Origin: Falsiruegeria mediterranea M17
GTDB lineage: Bacteria > Pseudomonadota > Alphaproteobacteria > Rhodobacterales > Rhodobacteraceae
Reading direction: 5' to 3'
DNA: 64,000 nt
Assembly (NCBI RefSeq): GCF_900302455.1
Contig: NZ_ONZG01000013.1
Location: forward strand, 62,001 to 126,000
The notes under the pieces are model-generated. The model did not search any database and was not told the origin of the DNA. It saw only the letters and a program-made list of their open reading frames with translations. The position numbers and the translations under genes were made by a program. This document shows, piece by piece, positions 26,786-35,598 of this stretch. Each line of letters begins with the position of its first letter. Within the stretch, counting starts at the first letter, position 1.

Positions 26786-27796
26786 TCAGCCGTCAGACAC
26801 GCCTGCTTCGGCAAATGTCGCCATGCCGGAATGGCACGCCACGGCGCTTTTGACGATGTTTATCGCCAGCGCACCGCCCGACCCCTCGCCGAGGCGAAGC
26901 CCCAGTGACAAAAGCGGTTCCTTGCCCAAATGCCCCAACAACGCCCCATGCGCGCCTTCGGCGCTTTGGTGCCCCGCAACGGCGTGATCAAGCGCTCCCT
27001 CGGTGACCTTGGCCAGACAGGCCGCTGCTGCGCAGCAGATGAACCCGTCCAGAACCACCGGAATGCGCAGCACACGTGCCGCTGCAATCGCGCCGGCCAT
27101 GGCGGCAATCTCGCGCCCGCCCAAACGTTGCAGAACCTCCAGCCCGTCTTCTGAGCCATGTTTGGCGACGCCTTCGGCGACCACGCGGGTCTTGTTGGCA
27201 AGGCCTGCATCGTCGACGCCCGTGCCGCGCCCGGTCCAGTCACCGGCCTCGCCGCCAAAGAGGGCACAGCCGATGGCCGCAGCCGGGGTTGTATTCCCAA
27301 TCCCCATCTCGCCCACCACCAGCAGGTCCGAGCTGGGATCAACCGCGTTCCAACCTGTTTGCAGGGCAGCAAGCAATTCGTCCTCGGTCATCGCGGGCGC
27401 CTGCGTAAAGTCCGCCGTTGGATTGTCCAGGTCGAGCGCATGCACGTCCATCTTTGCACCAGCGGCCTTGGCCAGCTGATTGATCGCCGCGCCCCCGTGT
27501 TGAAAGTTCGCAACCATCTGCACCGTCACCTCGGGCGGAAAGGCCGATACGCCTTGCGCTGTCACCCCGTGGTTACCAGCAAACACGATCACCTGGGGCG
27601 CCTCGATGCTGGGCCGTGCATTCCCGCGCCAACCGGCATACCAGATCGCCAGATCCTCGAGCCGCCCAAGGGCGCCCGGCGGTTTGGTCAATTGGCCATT
27701 GCGCTCCTCTGCGCCTTGGGTCGCAGCCGTATCCGGGCCAGGAGCCGCCGCCAATTGCGCGCGAAAAGTCGAGAGATCGGTGAGTTCGGGCAGCAT
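26786..27796 (-). CDS. cobT: Nicotinate-nucleotide--dimethylbenzimidazole phosphoribosyltransferase
   Basis: This 336-residue enzyme activates dimethylbenzimidazole to alpha-ribazole phosphate for the lower loop of cobalamin. Characteristic segments are [40 protein letters not shown] and [12 protein letters not shown], which carries the catalytic glutamate. The ATG at 27796 has a GAGG site; a longer frame from 27844 runs into the cobS start region. It diverges from cobS, with 79 bases between the two starts. No cobalamin riboswitch was recognised there. Confidence 0.96.
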   Translation of the reverse strand: MLPELTDLSTFRAQLAAAPGPDTAATQGAEERNGQLTKPPGALGRLEDLAIWYAGWRGNARPSIEAPQVIVFAGNHGVTAQGVSAFPPEVTVQMVANFQHGGAAINQLAKAAGAKMDVHALDLDNPTADFTQAPAMTEDELLAALQTGWNAVDPSSDLLVVGEMGIGNTTPAAAIGCALFGGEAGDWTGRGTGVDDAGLANKTRVVAEGVAKHGSEDGLEVLQRLGGREIAAMAGAIAAARVLRIPVVLDGFICCAAAACLAKVTEGALDHAVAGHQSAEGAHGALLGHLGKEPLLSLGLRLGEGSGGALAINIVKSAVACHSGMATFAEAGVSDG

Positions 27797-27875
27797 GTAA
27801 AGCCTCGTTGCATCTGAGTGGTCACATGTGTTTAACCAATGCACCCCATGTCACAAGACCCCGAAAGGACAGGAC

Positions 27876-28640
27876 GTGCACAAAAACGACACTTCTGCCC
27901 CTTGGACCTGGGATATTCCACTGGCCCTGGTCCTGCTGACCCGCTTGCCGCTACCGCGCCTGCCCAACCACGTCTTTGCCCGTCAAGCCGCAAGTGTCTG
28001 GGCTTTTCCGGTGGTTGGTCTGATTGTTGGCGGGCTGGCCTGTAGCATTGGTGCGATTTTGCTGTCCGTTGGCCTGCCACCTGCCGCCGTGGCCGGTGTC
28101 ATGATGGCGGTGCTGATCATGACCACGGGCGCGATGCATGAAGACGGTCTGGCCGACACTGCGGACGGTCTTTGGGGCGGATTCACGCGCGAGCGGCGGC
28201 TGGAGATCATGAAGGACAGCCACATCGGCACCTACGGCGTGCTGGCCTTGCTTGTGATGCAGCTGTTGCGGTTCGCGGCCCTCACCGGGTTGATCGAGAG
28301 CGGCGCGCTTTGGTTGGCTCTTCTGGCGCCGACCTGGTCACGGGCGCTGATGCCGGTTCTGATGTCCGCCTTGCCCAATGCGCGCGGGTCAGGCCTGAGC
28401 CAGAGCGTGGGCGCGCCATCCTTGGTGACCAGTGCACTTGGTGTTCTGCTGGCGCTGGCGTTCTGCCTGTTCTGGATAGAGTCCCTGGCCTGGATGCCAA
28501 TCCTCCTTTCATCTTTGATCGTCCTTATCCTGGCACTGGTGGCACGGGCAAAGATTGGCGGTCAAACCGGAGATATCCTTGGCGCAAGCCAACAACTGGC
28601 CGAGGTCACAGCGCTGCTTTCTTTGTTGTCAATGGTCTGA
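27876..28640 (+). CDS. cobS: Adenosylcobinamide-GDP ribazoletransferase
   Basis: This 254-residue membrane enzyme joins alpha-ribazole (from CobT) to adenosylcobinamide-GDP, the last assembly step of cobalamin. The signature HEDGLADTADGLWGG with its acidic metal-binding residues is intact. The N-terminal LTRLPLP and several hydrophobic helices fit the family. I chose the GTG at 27876, preceded by GAAAGGACAGGAC, which gives normal length. It is paired head to head with cobT. The gene is followed by a structured repeat. Confidence 0.94.
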   Translation: MHKNDTSAPWTWDIPLALVLLTRLPLPRLPNHVFARQAASVWAFPVVGLIVGGLACSIGAILLSVGLPPAAVAGVMMAVLIMTTGAMHEDGLADTADGLWGGFTRERRLEIMKDSHIGTYGVLALLVMQLLRFAALTGLIESGALWLALLAPTWSRALMPVLMSALPNARGSGLSQSVGAPSLVTSALGVLLALAFCLFWIESLAWMPILLSSLIVLILALVARAKIGGQTGDILGASQQLAEVTALLSLLSMV

Positions 28641-28668
28641 GCCTCCTGCCCCGCCCTTCAAAGAACAA

Positions 28669-28874
28669 GCGCTCCTGCCCGTCGATCAGGCTTCAAGGAT
28701 GCCCTCCTCCCGTTGGGCTCAAAGAATTCAGAGCGCCTCGCTGTGCTCGGCGGTTGGAGCTTGTAGCAAACCAAGTGCCCCAAGGGGGACTTCGCCGCGC
28801 GCAGCGCGGCGCCCGGCCCAAGGCCGTTCGCTGAGCTGACGCAGTCAGGTTGGCGCGGGCGCGGGAGTGCCCCC
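28669..28874 (-). repeat. Structured intergenic repeat, copy B
   Basis: This 206-bp copy lies in the opposite orientation to copies A, C and D relative to the window. Read on the minus strand it starts GGGGGC-A-CTCCCGC and ends GACGGGCAGGAGCGC. It keeps CTGACTGCGTCAG, AACGGCCTTGGGCCG and the central GC hairpin with a TGC loop, then a longer insert, then GCCCAACGGGAGG. The small GNRA hairpin of the other copies is degenerate here. It lies between two convergent genes. Confidence 0.88.
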
Positions 28875-28878
28875 TATC

Positions 28879-29652
28879 CTAGCTCACACCGCCGGTTTCG
28901 ATATTCAGCAACCCACCACAATGCTTGCAGTGCACGGCGTCCGGATCATGACGATACAACCCGCATTCTCCGCATTTGTGGCGCACTTTTTGGGGCATGA
29001 ATATCGCCTGTGCCAGCCGCACAAACAGCGCTACGCCGACCACCATGATGAACACCGAAAAGAGCTTGCCCCCCGGCGTTTGAAACGTGATGTCGCCAAA
29101 GCCGGTCGTCGTGAGTGTCGCCATGGTGAAGTAAAGCGCATCGATATACGGCGTCTGGCTCGTGTCGTGGTCAATGAAGAACACGAACACGGCCGTCGAT
29201 GTCGCAAAGACAAACACCAGCAGATTGATCGCTGCGATCACCGCGTCCTCATGCGTACGGAAAAATTGACTGTCGCGTCGCAAATCCCGCAACAGGTGAT
29301 ACGAATGGATCAGACGCAGCCCCCGCAGAATACGCAGGAACGCCAAGCTTTCGTTCAGGATCGGGTCCAGGATCAGCGAAAGGATCACCACGATGTCGGC
29401 CAGCGTGTAAATCTGCCGCAGGAATTTTTTCCGGTCTCTCGAAATCCATAGCCGAGCGCTGAAATCCAGAAGAATGATAAGCCCCACGACCTGGCTGACC
29501 GTCGTCAGTATCGGGCCATGGGTCTTATGCGCTGTTCCAACAAAAAAAACGATCGTGGCCAAGTCAAACACGATAAGGCAATAGCGAAACCAGCGCGGCA
29601 CCGTGCCAGAGCCCAGGTACAATCCGCGAACCTGCTTTTTCAATGCCTTCAT
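28879..29652 (-). CDS. Voltage-gated-type potassium channel with C-terminal zinc ribbon
   Basis: This 257-residue ion channel subunit has a voltage-sensor-like S1-S4 region; S4 is FLRILRGLRLIHSYHLLRDLRR, with regularly spaced Arg. A pore loop carries TMATLTTTGFGDI as selectivity filter (canonical TVGYGD is altered to TTGFGD). After S6 it ends in a double CxxC zinc ribbon (CGECGLY and CKHCGG). The ATG at 29652 has GGGGAGAGG. It is transcribed alone, converging on cobS across repeat B. The zinc ribbon may sense metal or bind a partner. Confidence 0.87.
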   Translation of the reverse strand: MKALKKQVRGLYLGSGTVPRWFRYCLIVFDLATIVFFVGTAHKTHGPILTTVSQVVGLIILLDFSARLWISRDRKKFLRQIYTLADIVVILSLILDPILNESLAFLRILRGLRLIHSYHLLRDLRRDSQFFRTHEDAVIAAINLLVFVFATSTAVFVFFIDHDTSQTPYIDALYFTMATLTTTGFGDITFQTPGGKLFSVFIMVVGVALFVRLAQAIFMPQKVRHKCGECGLYRHDPDAVHCKHCGGLLNIETGGVS

Positions 29653-29721
29653 GCGCCCTCTCCCCTGAGAATTATCTAAGCGCAAAGGGGGCTTGGGGCG
29701 CAAGTCGCGCCCCAGATTTTG

Positions 29722-30411
29722 TTAGCAACAGGTGCCGCAATCACTCTGCGAGGCCTGACATTTGCCAGTGCCCAGATAGGTCTGGTCAGACAAGTAGAAA
29801 CCCGTGAAAGCTTCCTCAAAATCCTCTGCCACGGATTTGGCGGGCAAACCGGTCTGGTCCAGCGTTTGCTGCCAGGCCTTGACCTTGGGAAAACCTCTCA
29901 GGAAATCATAACCCGTATGTTTGGTGATGATCCGTGCACGATCCAGCAGCGGCAGCCAGGCCAGATCCACGTTTCCGAGGATCTCACCGTTGAAGAATGG
30001 CCCCTCACCCAGTTCACCCTCGGCGCGGGCAAAGGCCCTGGACAGGTTGGCGCGGCGCTCTGCCAGCGTGTCCTTGTCCGCGCTGCGCATGGTGGAACAT
30101 TGCACCAGGTAGTGTTTCGACGCCTGATAGCTCCACGCACGGTTTCTGGCACGCGTCGCCGGGGTCAGACCAGCTTCAAGCGGCGGCGCGATCTCGTCGA
30201 TGTATTCCGAGATGGCGTCGGATTCAAAAATCGGCTCGCCCGCTTCGGTGATCAGGACCGGCACCTGACCTGTGGGCGAGATGTCCAGAAACCACTGGGG
30301 CTTGTCGCTGAGCGAGATGTAGTCGATCTGATAGGGAATGTTGCGCGCCTCAAGCATGGCGGTCACGCGCTGCACAAAGGGGCAGATCTTGAAGCTTACG
30401 ATCTTGATCAT
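29722..30411 (-). CDS. Glutathione S-transferase family protein with cysteine-rich tail
   Basis: This 229-residue protein has a thioredoxin-fold GST domain with active-site-like SFKICPFVQRV (C10, cytosolic omega type) and SPTGQVPVLI, then an all-helical C-domain. It ends in KCQASQSDCGTCC, four cysteines in 12 residues, not part of the usual fold. The ATG at 30411 follows AAAGGACACC. It lies about 75 bases downstream of an ECF sigma factor gene on the same strand whose product also ends in CKKC, so a shared thiol or metal theme is possible. Confidence 0.88.
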   Translation of the reverse strand: MIKIVSFKICPFVQRVTAMLEARNIPYQIDYISLSDKPQWFLDISPTGQVPVLITEAGEPIFESDAISEYIDEIAPPLEAGLTPATRARNRAWSYQASKHYLVQCSTMRSADKDTLAERRANLSRAFARAEGELGEGPFFNGEILGNVDLAWLPLLDRARIITKHTGYDFLRGFPKVKAWQQTLDQTGLPAKSVAEDFEEAFTGFYLSDQTYLGTGKCQASQSDCGTCC

Positions 30412-30485
30412 TGGAGGTGTCCTTTTTCTTTCCAACTGCTTTCATCCCTGAAGACGAGGCAAAACGGAAAAAGACGACGCCTAGA

Positions 30486-31034
30486 TCAACATTTCTTGCA
30501 ACCGTCTGATTTTATTTCGTAATCAGATACATCGCCTCGGGTGTCCAAACTGAACCGGCAACAGTTTTCAAAAAGCGACCGCAGTTGTTTGCGCCCCGAT
30601 TGCACTTGCGACTTGAGCGTCGAATAGGGCACCCCACGAGCGGCGGCATAGTCCTTTTGCGCCTGCCCCTCCAGATCCACGGCCGTCAGAACTTCGGCGT
30701 ATTCTGCCGGCAAGGCGCGCACCATCGGGGCAATGCAGTCGGCCAACTCATCCCGCGCAGTGGCTGGGTCAGGCTCTTGATACCACAAGTCATCCGCTTG
30801 CAAGTCTTTGCCATGTCCTGACGTGCGATAGTGATCGATGACCACATTGCGTGCGATCTGATAGATCCAAGCGCGCAGTTTGGTGTCCTCGCGCAGATCA
30901 GACAGGCTGCGGTGGGTGCGGATCATGATCTCTTGAAGCAGGTCCTCGACATCATCGGGGTCGCTAACGCGGGCCCGCAGGAAGCCGCGCAGCGCTTGTC
31001 CGTAGTCGGACCAGATCTGATCAAGGTCAACCAT
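30486..31034 (-). CDS. ECF-type RNA polymerase sigma factor (SigZ-like)
   Basis: This 182-residue sigma factor has region 2 (DVEDLLQEIMIRTHRSL, KLRAWIYQIARNVVIDHYR) and region 4 (VLTAVDLEGQAQKDYAAARGVPYSTLKSQVQSGRKQLRSL, quoted here as QKDYAAARGVPYSTLKSQV). An added tail holds FENCCRF and ends DGCKKC. SigZ-group factors often carry such cysteine tails. No anti-sigma factor is adjacent, so activity may be set by the cysteines themselves. It is probably co-transcribed with the downstream GST gene. Confidence 0.9.
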   Translation of the reverse strand: MVDLDQIWSDYGQALRGFLRARVSDPDDVEDLLQEIMIRTHRSLSDLREDTKLRAWIYQIARNVVIDHYRTSGHGKDLQADDLWYQEPDPATARDELADCIAPMVRALPAEYAEVLTAVDLEGQAQKDYAAARGVPYSTLKSQVQSGRKQLRSLFENCCRFSLDTRGDVSDYEIKSDGCKKC

Positions 31035-31053
31035 CCCCTACCCCAAATGAAAA

Positions 31054-31080
31054 GAGCCGCCCCAAAAGATGGGACGGCTC
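31054..31080 (-). terminator. Rho-independent terminator of carD
   Basis: GAGCCGCCCC (31054-31063) pairs with GGGACGGCTC (31071-31080) with one mismatch. On the minus strand it is followed by TTTTCATTT. Confidence 0.85.
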
Positions 31081-31101
31081 AAACCACATATCAAATCCGG
31101 A

Positions 31102-31617
31102 TCACGCGGCAGCAGCGCGCGACATCAGAACTTCGTCGACCTGCTTGGCGGCCTGGATTTCGTCACCACCGGCCACGGCGGCCACTTCGCGCGTCAGACG
31201 CTCGAGCGCTGCTTCATAGAGCTGACGTTCGGAATAGCTTTGTTCGCGCTGGTCATCGGTGCGGTGCAGATCGCGCACCACTTCGGCAATCGCGATCAGA
31301 TCGCCCGAGTTGATCTTCTGTTCGTATTCCTGAGCGCGGCGCGACCACATGGCGCGTTTGACCTTGGCCTTGCCCTTGAGCGTTTTCATCGCCTGGTTGA
31401 TGACATCCGGCGAGCTAAGCCCACGCATGCCGATCTCGGTGGCCTTGTTGGTGGGAACCCGCAGGGTCATCTTGTCCTTTTCAAAGGATACTACAAACAG
31501 CTCAAGCGCGTAGCCTGCAACTTCCTGCTCTTCGATTGAGATGATCTGGCCGACACCATGCGCCGGATAGACCACATAGTCGTTGGGGCGGAAATCGAGC
31601 TTCTTCGACTTGGTCAT
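31102..31617 (-). CDS. carD: CarD-family RNA-polymerase-binding regulator (CdnL)
   Basis: This 171-residue protein has an N-terminal Tudor-like RNA-polymerase interaction domain (FRPNDYVVYPAHGVGQIISIEEQEV) and a helical C-terminal DNA-binding domain with the minor-groove tryptophan in RAMWSRRAQEYEQKI. CdnL/CarD stabilises open complexes at sigma-70 promoters and supports rRNA and growth gene expression. The ATG at 31617 follows AAGGAAAG. It has its own terminator. Confidence 0.95.
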   Translation of the reverse strand: MTKSKKLDFRPNDYVVYPAHGVGQIISIEEQEVAGYALELFVVSFEKDKMTLRVPTNKATEIGMRGLSSPDVINQAMKTLKGKAKVKRAMWSRRAQEYEQKINSGDLIAIAEVVRDLHRTDDQREQSYSERQLYEAALERLTREVAAVAGGDEIQAAKQVDEVLMSRAAAA

Positions 31618-31654
31618 ACAGGTCTTTCCTTGCTGCAACCGGGCATTGGCGACA

Positions 31655-31686
31655 AAAAAACCACTAGCGGGGAATGCGTTTCCCCG
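31655..31686 (-). terminator. Probable terminator of fdxA
   Basis: On the minus strand CGGGGAA and TTCCCCG (31668-31686) form a 7-bp stem, then CTAGTGG and seven T follow. It lies between fdxA and carD. Confidence 0.6.
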
Positions 31687-31911
31687 ACAGGCGGTTCAAT
31701 GTGTGTAATCTCTATAGCTCCAACACGAGCATTTGAGTGGAGCACATCCCGGTCGTTGACATCATTTGAACAGAGAACTTAACACAAAAAACAGGAAACT
31801 GGAAGCCGACGCTAGGTCAACTTCCGCTTTATTTCATGTTTTCAGCGTCTTATCAGCACCCATTCGACATACAGAATGTCAAAAAGGTGCGAATCGCTTA
31901 CCCACCTTGGC

Positions 31912-32250
31912 TTATCCGCCCTCACCGGGGGCTTCGGAGAAGTACTTTTCCATCTTGTCCGTTTCACCGTCACGCTCTTCAGCTTCGGGCAGCTGGTCTT
32001 TCTTGGTGACGATCACGGGCCACAGTTCCGCGTATTTGCGGTTCATCTCGACCCATTTGTCCATGTCCGGCTCGGTGTCCGGGCGAATGGCGTCGGCGGG
32101 GCATTCGGGTTCACACACACCACAATCGATGCACTCATCGGGGTGGATGACCAGCATGTTCTCGCCCTCGTAGAAACAATCCACGGGGCAGACCTCGACG
32201 CAGTCGGTGTATTTGCAAGCGATGCAATTGTCGGTGACGATGTAGGTCAT
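31912..32250 (-). CDS. fdxA: Seven-iron ferredoxin FdxA
   Basis: This 112-residue ferredoxin has cysteine ligands for a 3Fe-4S and a 4Fe-4S cluster ([17 protein letters not shown] and [12 protein letters not shown]) at the N-terminus and the long C-terminal helical extension of the Azotobacter FdI/FdxA group. It is a cytoplasmic low-potential electron carrier, often essential in alphaproteobacteria. The start follows GGAAAGC. The gene lies between the S4-domain/helicase pair and carD on the same strand. Confidence 0.96.
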   Translation of the reverse strand: MTYIVTDNCIACKYTDCVEVCPVDCFYEGENMLVIHPDECIDCGVCEPECPADAIRPDTEPDMDKWVEMNRKYAELWPVIVTKKDQLPEAEERDGETDKMEKYFSEAPGEGG

Positions 32251-32315
32251 GTGCAGCTTTCCGGTTTCGTCTGTTGCCGGACTAGCTAAATCAGAGTGCG
32301 GCCTTCTTCAAGGGA

Positions 32316-32693
32316 TCATTCGGGGTCGAACGGGTTGGAAAGATCAAGCGCCCTGCGATCCCGCTTGGATGGGCGACCTTTTCCTTCGAATTTTGGATTG
32401 GCAGGAGGTTTTTCCTGCTTCGGTGTCAAATCCGCATACAGCGTTTGCGCCTCAGACGCCGGACCACGGCGTTCACCGAGCGCCTCGATGCGCACGACAC
32501 GTACGATTTTGGCCTGAGAAAAGGTCAGAACGTCGCCGGGGCTCACTCCGTAGGAGGGTTTGAGCACCCGGTTTCCGTTCACACGCACATGCCCGCCACT
32601 GACCTGTTTGGCCGACAGCGAGCGGGTCTTGAAGAACCGCGCCTGCCACAGCCATTTGTCGATCCGCAGTTTTGCGGCGGGCATGTCGCTCAA
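32316..32693 (-). CDS. S4-domain RNA-binding protein (Hsp15/HslR-like)
   Basis: This 125-residue protein has an S4 RNA-binding domain in residues 5-60 (LRIDKWLWQARFFKTRSLSAKQV, quoted as LRIDKWLWQARFFKTR, and GGHVRVNGNRVLKPSY). A basic, disordered tail follows. Hsp15 binds stalled 50S subunits carrying peptidyl-tRNA. The start is either TTG at 32693 or ATG at 32684; neither has a strong site. It begins 3-12 bases after the helicase stop, so the two genes are probably translated from one mRNA. Confidence 0.88.
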   Translation of the reverse strand: MSDMPAAKLRIDKWLWQARFFKTRSLSAKQVSGGHVRVNGNRVLKPSYGVSPGDVLTFSQAKIVRVVRIEALGERRGPASEAQTLYADLTPKQEKPPANPKFEGKGRPSKRDRRALDLSNPFDPE

Positions 32694-32696
32694 GGC

Positions 32697-35558
32697 TTAC
32701 TTGCCTTCTTTCAGCCCCATCAGCGCAGCGGCGAAGGGGTTGTCGGGGTCGATCTTCTTTTCCTGACGCGGAGGACGCGACGAGAAGGTCTTGGCGCCTT
32801 GCGGCTTGCCGCCCTTCTTGCCGGGCTTGCCACGGCCGTCCTGCGGCTTGCCACGGGGTTTGCCCTTGCCCTGACCGCGACCGTCGCCGCGCCCTTGGGC
32901 GTTCTGACCATCGCGACGCGGACCACGTCCACCCTGACGGGCCGCGCGACCACCCCAGGTGAAGGTGTAGAACACTTCGACCTCAGGTTCTGCAGGTTCA
33001 GCAAGGGCTTCAGCGGCGGGGGCCTCGGCTGCCGCCTCGGTGCTGTCGGTGGCCTCGGCTGGCGCCTCGGCGGTTGCGACTTCCACTTCCGATCCGGGTG
33101 CAGCTTCTGCAGGCGTCTCTGCCGCGTCCGATGCTTCACCGCTTGGATCCGCAGCCGGTGCCGGATCAGCAGGGGCTTTGACCTTGGGCCGCTCGGCCTT
33201 TTCGGCCTTGTAACCCAGACCGCCCATCAGGTCGGCGAACTGATCCAGCGTCATGCCCGTGATCGAAAGCATGTCGGCATTGGCTTCAAAACCACCCCGG
33301 CTGTCTTCGGAGCGCAGCATGTCGGCAAGGCGTTCCAGCATATCGATGCGGATCGCGCGGTCCCCTGCGTTGCGGTAGCCGCACATGGTGTCATAGCCCT
33401 GCGGCGCATCCGCAACGGTTGGCACGGTGACCAGACCCGGCGGGGGCGACTCGGGGAATTCTTGCAGGCCTTGGGCCAGCGACCACAGCACCAGACGCAG
33501 ACGCGTCGGCGCAGGTTTCAGCAAAAGCGGCATGAAGATGGTAAACTGACCAAAGCGGATGCCATGTTTGCGCAACGCGCCACGGGCGTCCTGATCCAGG
33601 TCTTTCACATCCTGGGCCACTTCGGCGCGGGGCAGAACGCCAAGCGCCTCGACCATGCGGAAGGCGAAACCACGGGCCAGACCGTTCAGTTCCTCGTCAC
33701 GCGACAGGTTCAGCAGCGGCTCAAACAGCGCGGCAACCTTGCGGTCGATGAAATGCTGCAGACGGCGCTGCACCTTTTGCTCGACGTCCGGGCCTGCAGC
33801 CTCGTCCACAAAAACCTCGACCATCGGCTTAAGCGGCTCTGCGCCGGCCACCAGCTTACCAACAGCGTGCTCACCCCACATGAGGCCGCCCTGTTCGGTA
33901 AAATCAATCTCAGTATCGGGCGCATTGTAAAAGCGATCCGCCCGCAGATGGAATTGCGGGGCAAGCGCCTGGAGCGACGCGGATTTCAACGCCTTCGCAT
34001 CGGCGCCTTGCGCGCTTTTGTCCGGGGAAAACCGGAACCCTTCCAACCGTCCGACAAATTCGCCTTCGACGGTCACTTCACCCTTGTCATTCACTTCGGC
34101 CAAAAGGGCCTCCTTCTGTTTGAGCCGGCGCAGCAATACCGAGGTGCGCCGGTCCACAAATCTCTGGGTCAGACGCTCGTGCAGAGCATCAGATACACGG
34201 TCTTCTACAGCGCGGGTTTCGTCGCGCCAATGGTTTTCGTCACGCACCCAGCCGTTCCGTTGCGCGACATATGTCCACGTGCGAATATACGCCAGTCGTT
34301 TCGACAGTGCATCAATGTCGCCATGTGTCTTGTCGATTCGGCGGATTTGCCGCGCCATGAAGTCGTCAGGGATGTGCCCGCGCTCATGCAGGTGGCCAAA
34401 AATCACCTCCAAAAGGCTGGCGTGTTCCGCGTGGTTGATGCCGCGAAAATCAGGGATTCGGCAGACGTCCCACAACAGGCGTACACTGTCGCCACTGCTG
34501 GCGCGTGCCGTAACCTCGGCCACTTGCGACAGCGACTTCAGTGCTTGCAGGTCATCCGCCTCGCGCGCCTTGAGCAGGTTTTCGCCTTTTGGGCTTTCCT
34601 CAAGCGAGCGGATCAGGGATTCGATTGAGCCGAACTGCAACGCCGCATTGCGCCAGTTGAGTTTCTTGAGCGGCGTGAACCTGTGATCCATGATCGCCTG
34701 GGCCATGCCATCATCGAGGGGACGTGCCTCGCCAGTGACGCCAAAGGTGCCATCGGACATGCCGCGCCCTGCCCGGCCTGCGATCTGTGCCAACTCGTTG
34801 GGCGCCAGCGGGCGCATGCGACGGCCATCAAATTTGCTCAGCGCGGAGAACGCCACGTGATCAACGTCCAGATTGAGTCCCATGCCAATGGCATCGGTGG
34901 CGACTAGATAGTCCACCTCGCCATTCTGATAGAGGTCCACCTGCGCGTTTCGTGTTCGTGGGCTGAGCGCGCCCATGACCACAGCCGCACCGCCCTTTTG
35001 CCGCCGCAGCAGTTCCGCGATAGCGTAAACGTTGTCGACCGAAAACCCGACGATGGCGCTGCGCGCAGGCATGCGGCTGATCTTTTTCGAACCGGTGTAA
35101 ACCAGCTGCGACATCCGCTCGCGCTGAACGAACTGTGCCTCGGGCACCAGTTCGCGGATCGGGCCGCGCATGGTGTCCGAGCCCATGAACAAGGTTTCGT
35201 TCGTGCCTCGGGCACGCAGCAGCCTGTCGGTAAAGACATGCCCGCGCTCGGGATCCGCGCAAAGCTGGATTTCGTCCACGGCCAGGAAATCGGTGCCCAT
35301 GCCTTCGGGCATCGCCTCGACCGTGCAAACCCAATATTGGGTCCGGGGCGGAACGATTCGCTCCTCGCCCGTGACAAGCGCAACGACGGACGGGCCGCGC
35401 ACGGCGACGATCTTATCATAGACCTCGCGCGCCAGCAGACGCAGCGGCAGACCGATGATGCCGGTGCGATAACCCAGCATACGTTCGATCGCATAATGTG
35501 TTTTGCCAGTGTTGGTCGGGCCCAAGACGGCCACGATCCGGGATGACCCGCTCACCAT
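32697..35558 (-). CDS. Suv3-like superfamily 2 RNA helicase with disordered Ala/Glu- and Gly/Arg-rich tail
   Basis: This 953-residue helicase resembles mitochondrial SUV3. Walker A is GPTNTGKT (residues 13-20), motif II is DEIQ in FLAVDEIQLC, and motif VI is QIAGRAGRG. A long helical middle follows. From about residue 800 the chain becomes an Ala/Pro/Glu-rich linker and then a basic Gly/Arg/Gln/Lys tail (GGRGPRRDGQNAQGRGDGRG), typical of RNA-binding disorder. A role in RNA turnover with PNPase or the degradosome is likely by analogy. It is co-transcribed with the S4-domain gene. Confidence 0.9.
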   Translation of the reverse strand: MVSGSSRIVAVLGPTNTGKTHYAIERMLGYRTGIIGLPLRLLAREVYDKIVAVRGPSVVALVTGEERIVPPRTQYWVCTVEAMPEGMGTDFLAVDEIQLCADPERGHVFTDRLLRARGTNETLFMGSDTMRGPIRELVPEAQFVQRERMSQLVYTGSKKISRMPARSAIVGFSVDNVYAIAELLRRQKGGAAVVMGALSPRTRNAQVDLYQNGEVDYLVATDAIGMGLNLDVDHVAFSALSKFDGRRMRPLAPNELAQIAGRAGRGMSDGTFGVTGEARPLDDGMAQAIMDHRFTPLKKLNWRNAALQFGSIESLIRSLEESPKGENLLKAREADDLQALKSLSQVAEVTARASSGDSVRLLWDVCRIPDFRGINHAEHASLLEVIFGHLHERGHIPDDFMARQIRRIDKTHGDIDALSKRLAYIRTWTYVAQRNGWVRDENHWRDETRAVEDRVSDALHERLTQRFVDRRTSVLLRRLKQKEALLAEVNDKGEVTVEGEFVGRLEGFRFSPDKSAQGADAKALKSASLQALAPQFHLRADRFYNAPDTEIDFTEQGGLMWGEHAVGKLVAGAEPLKPMVEVFVDEAAGPDVEQKVQRRLQHFIDRKVAALFEPLLNLSRDEELNGLARGFAFRMVEALGVLPRAEVAQDVKDLDQDARGALRKHGIRFGQFTIFMPLLLKPAPTRLRLVLWSLAQGLQEFPESPPPGLVTVPTVADAPQGYDTMCGYRNAGDRAIRIDMLERLADMLRSEDSRGGFEANADMLSITGMTLDQFADLMGGLGYKAEKAERPKVKAPADPAPAADPSGEASDAAETPAEAAPGSEVEVATAEAPAEATDSTEAAAEAPAAEALAEPAEPEVEVFYTFTWGGRAARQGGRGPRRDGQNAQGRGDGRGQGKGKPRGKPQDGRGKPGKKGGKPQGAKTFSSRPPRQEKKIDPDNPFAAALMGLKEGK

Positions 35559-35598
35559 TTGCCCCCTGCCCGATTGCTCCGGGCTTTAGTTCGTCGTC

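Noticed and set aside
27797-27875. Possible cobalamin riboswitch between cobT and cobS
   Set aside because: The gap is only 79 bases, too short for the element, and no B12 box was found.
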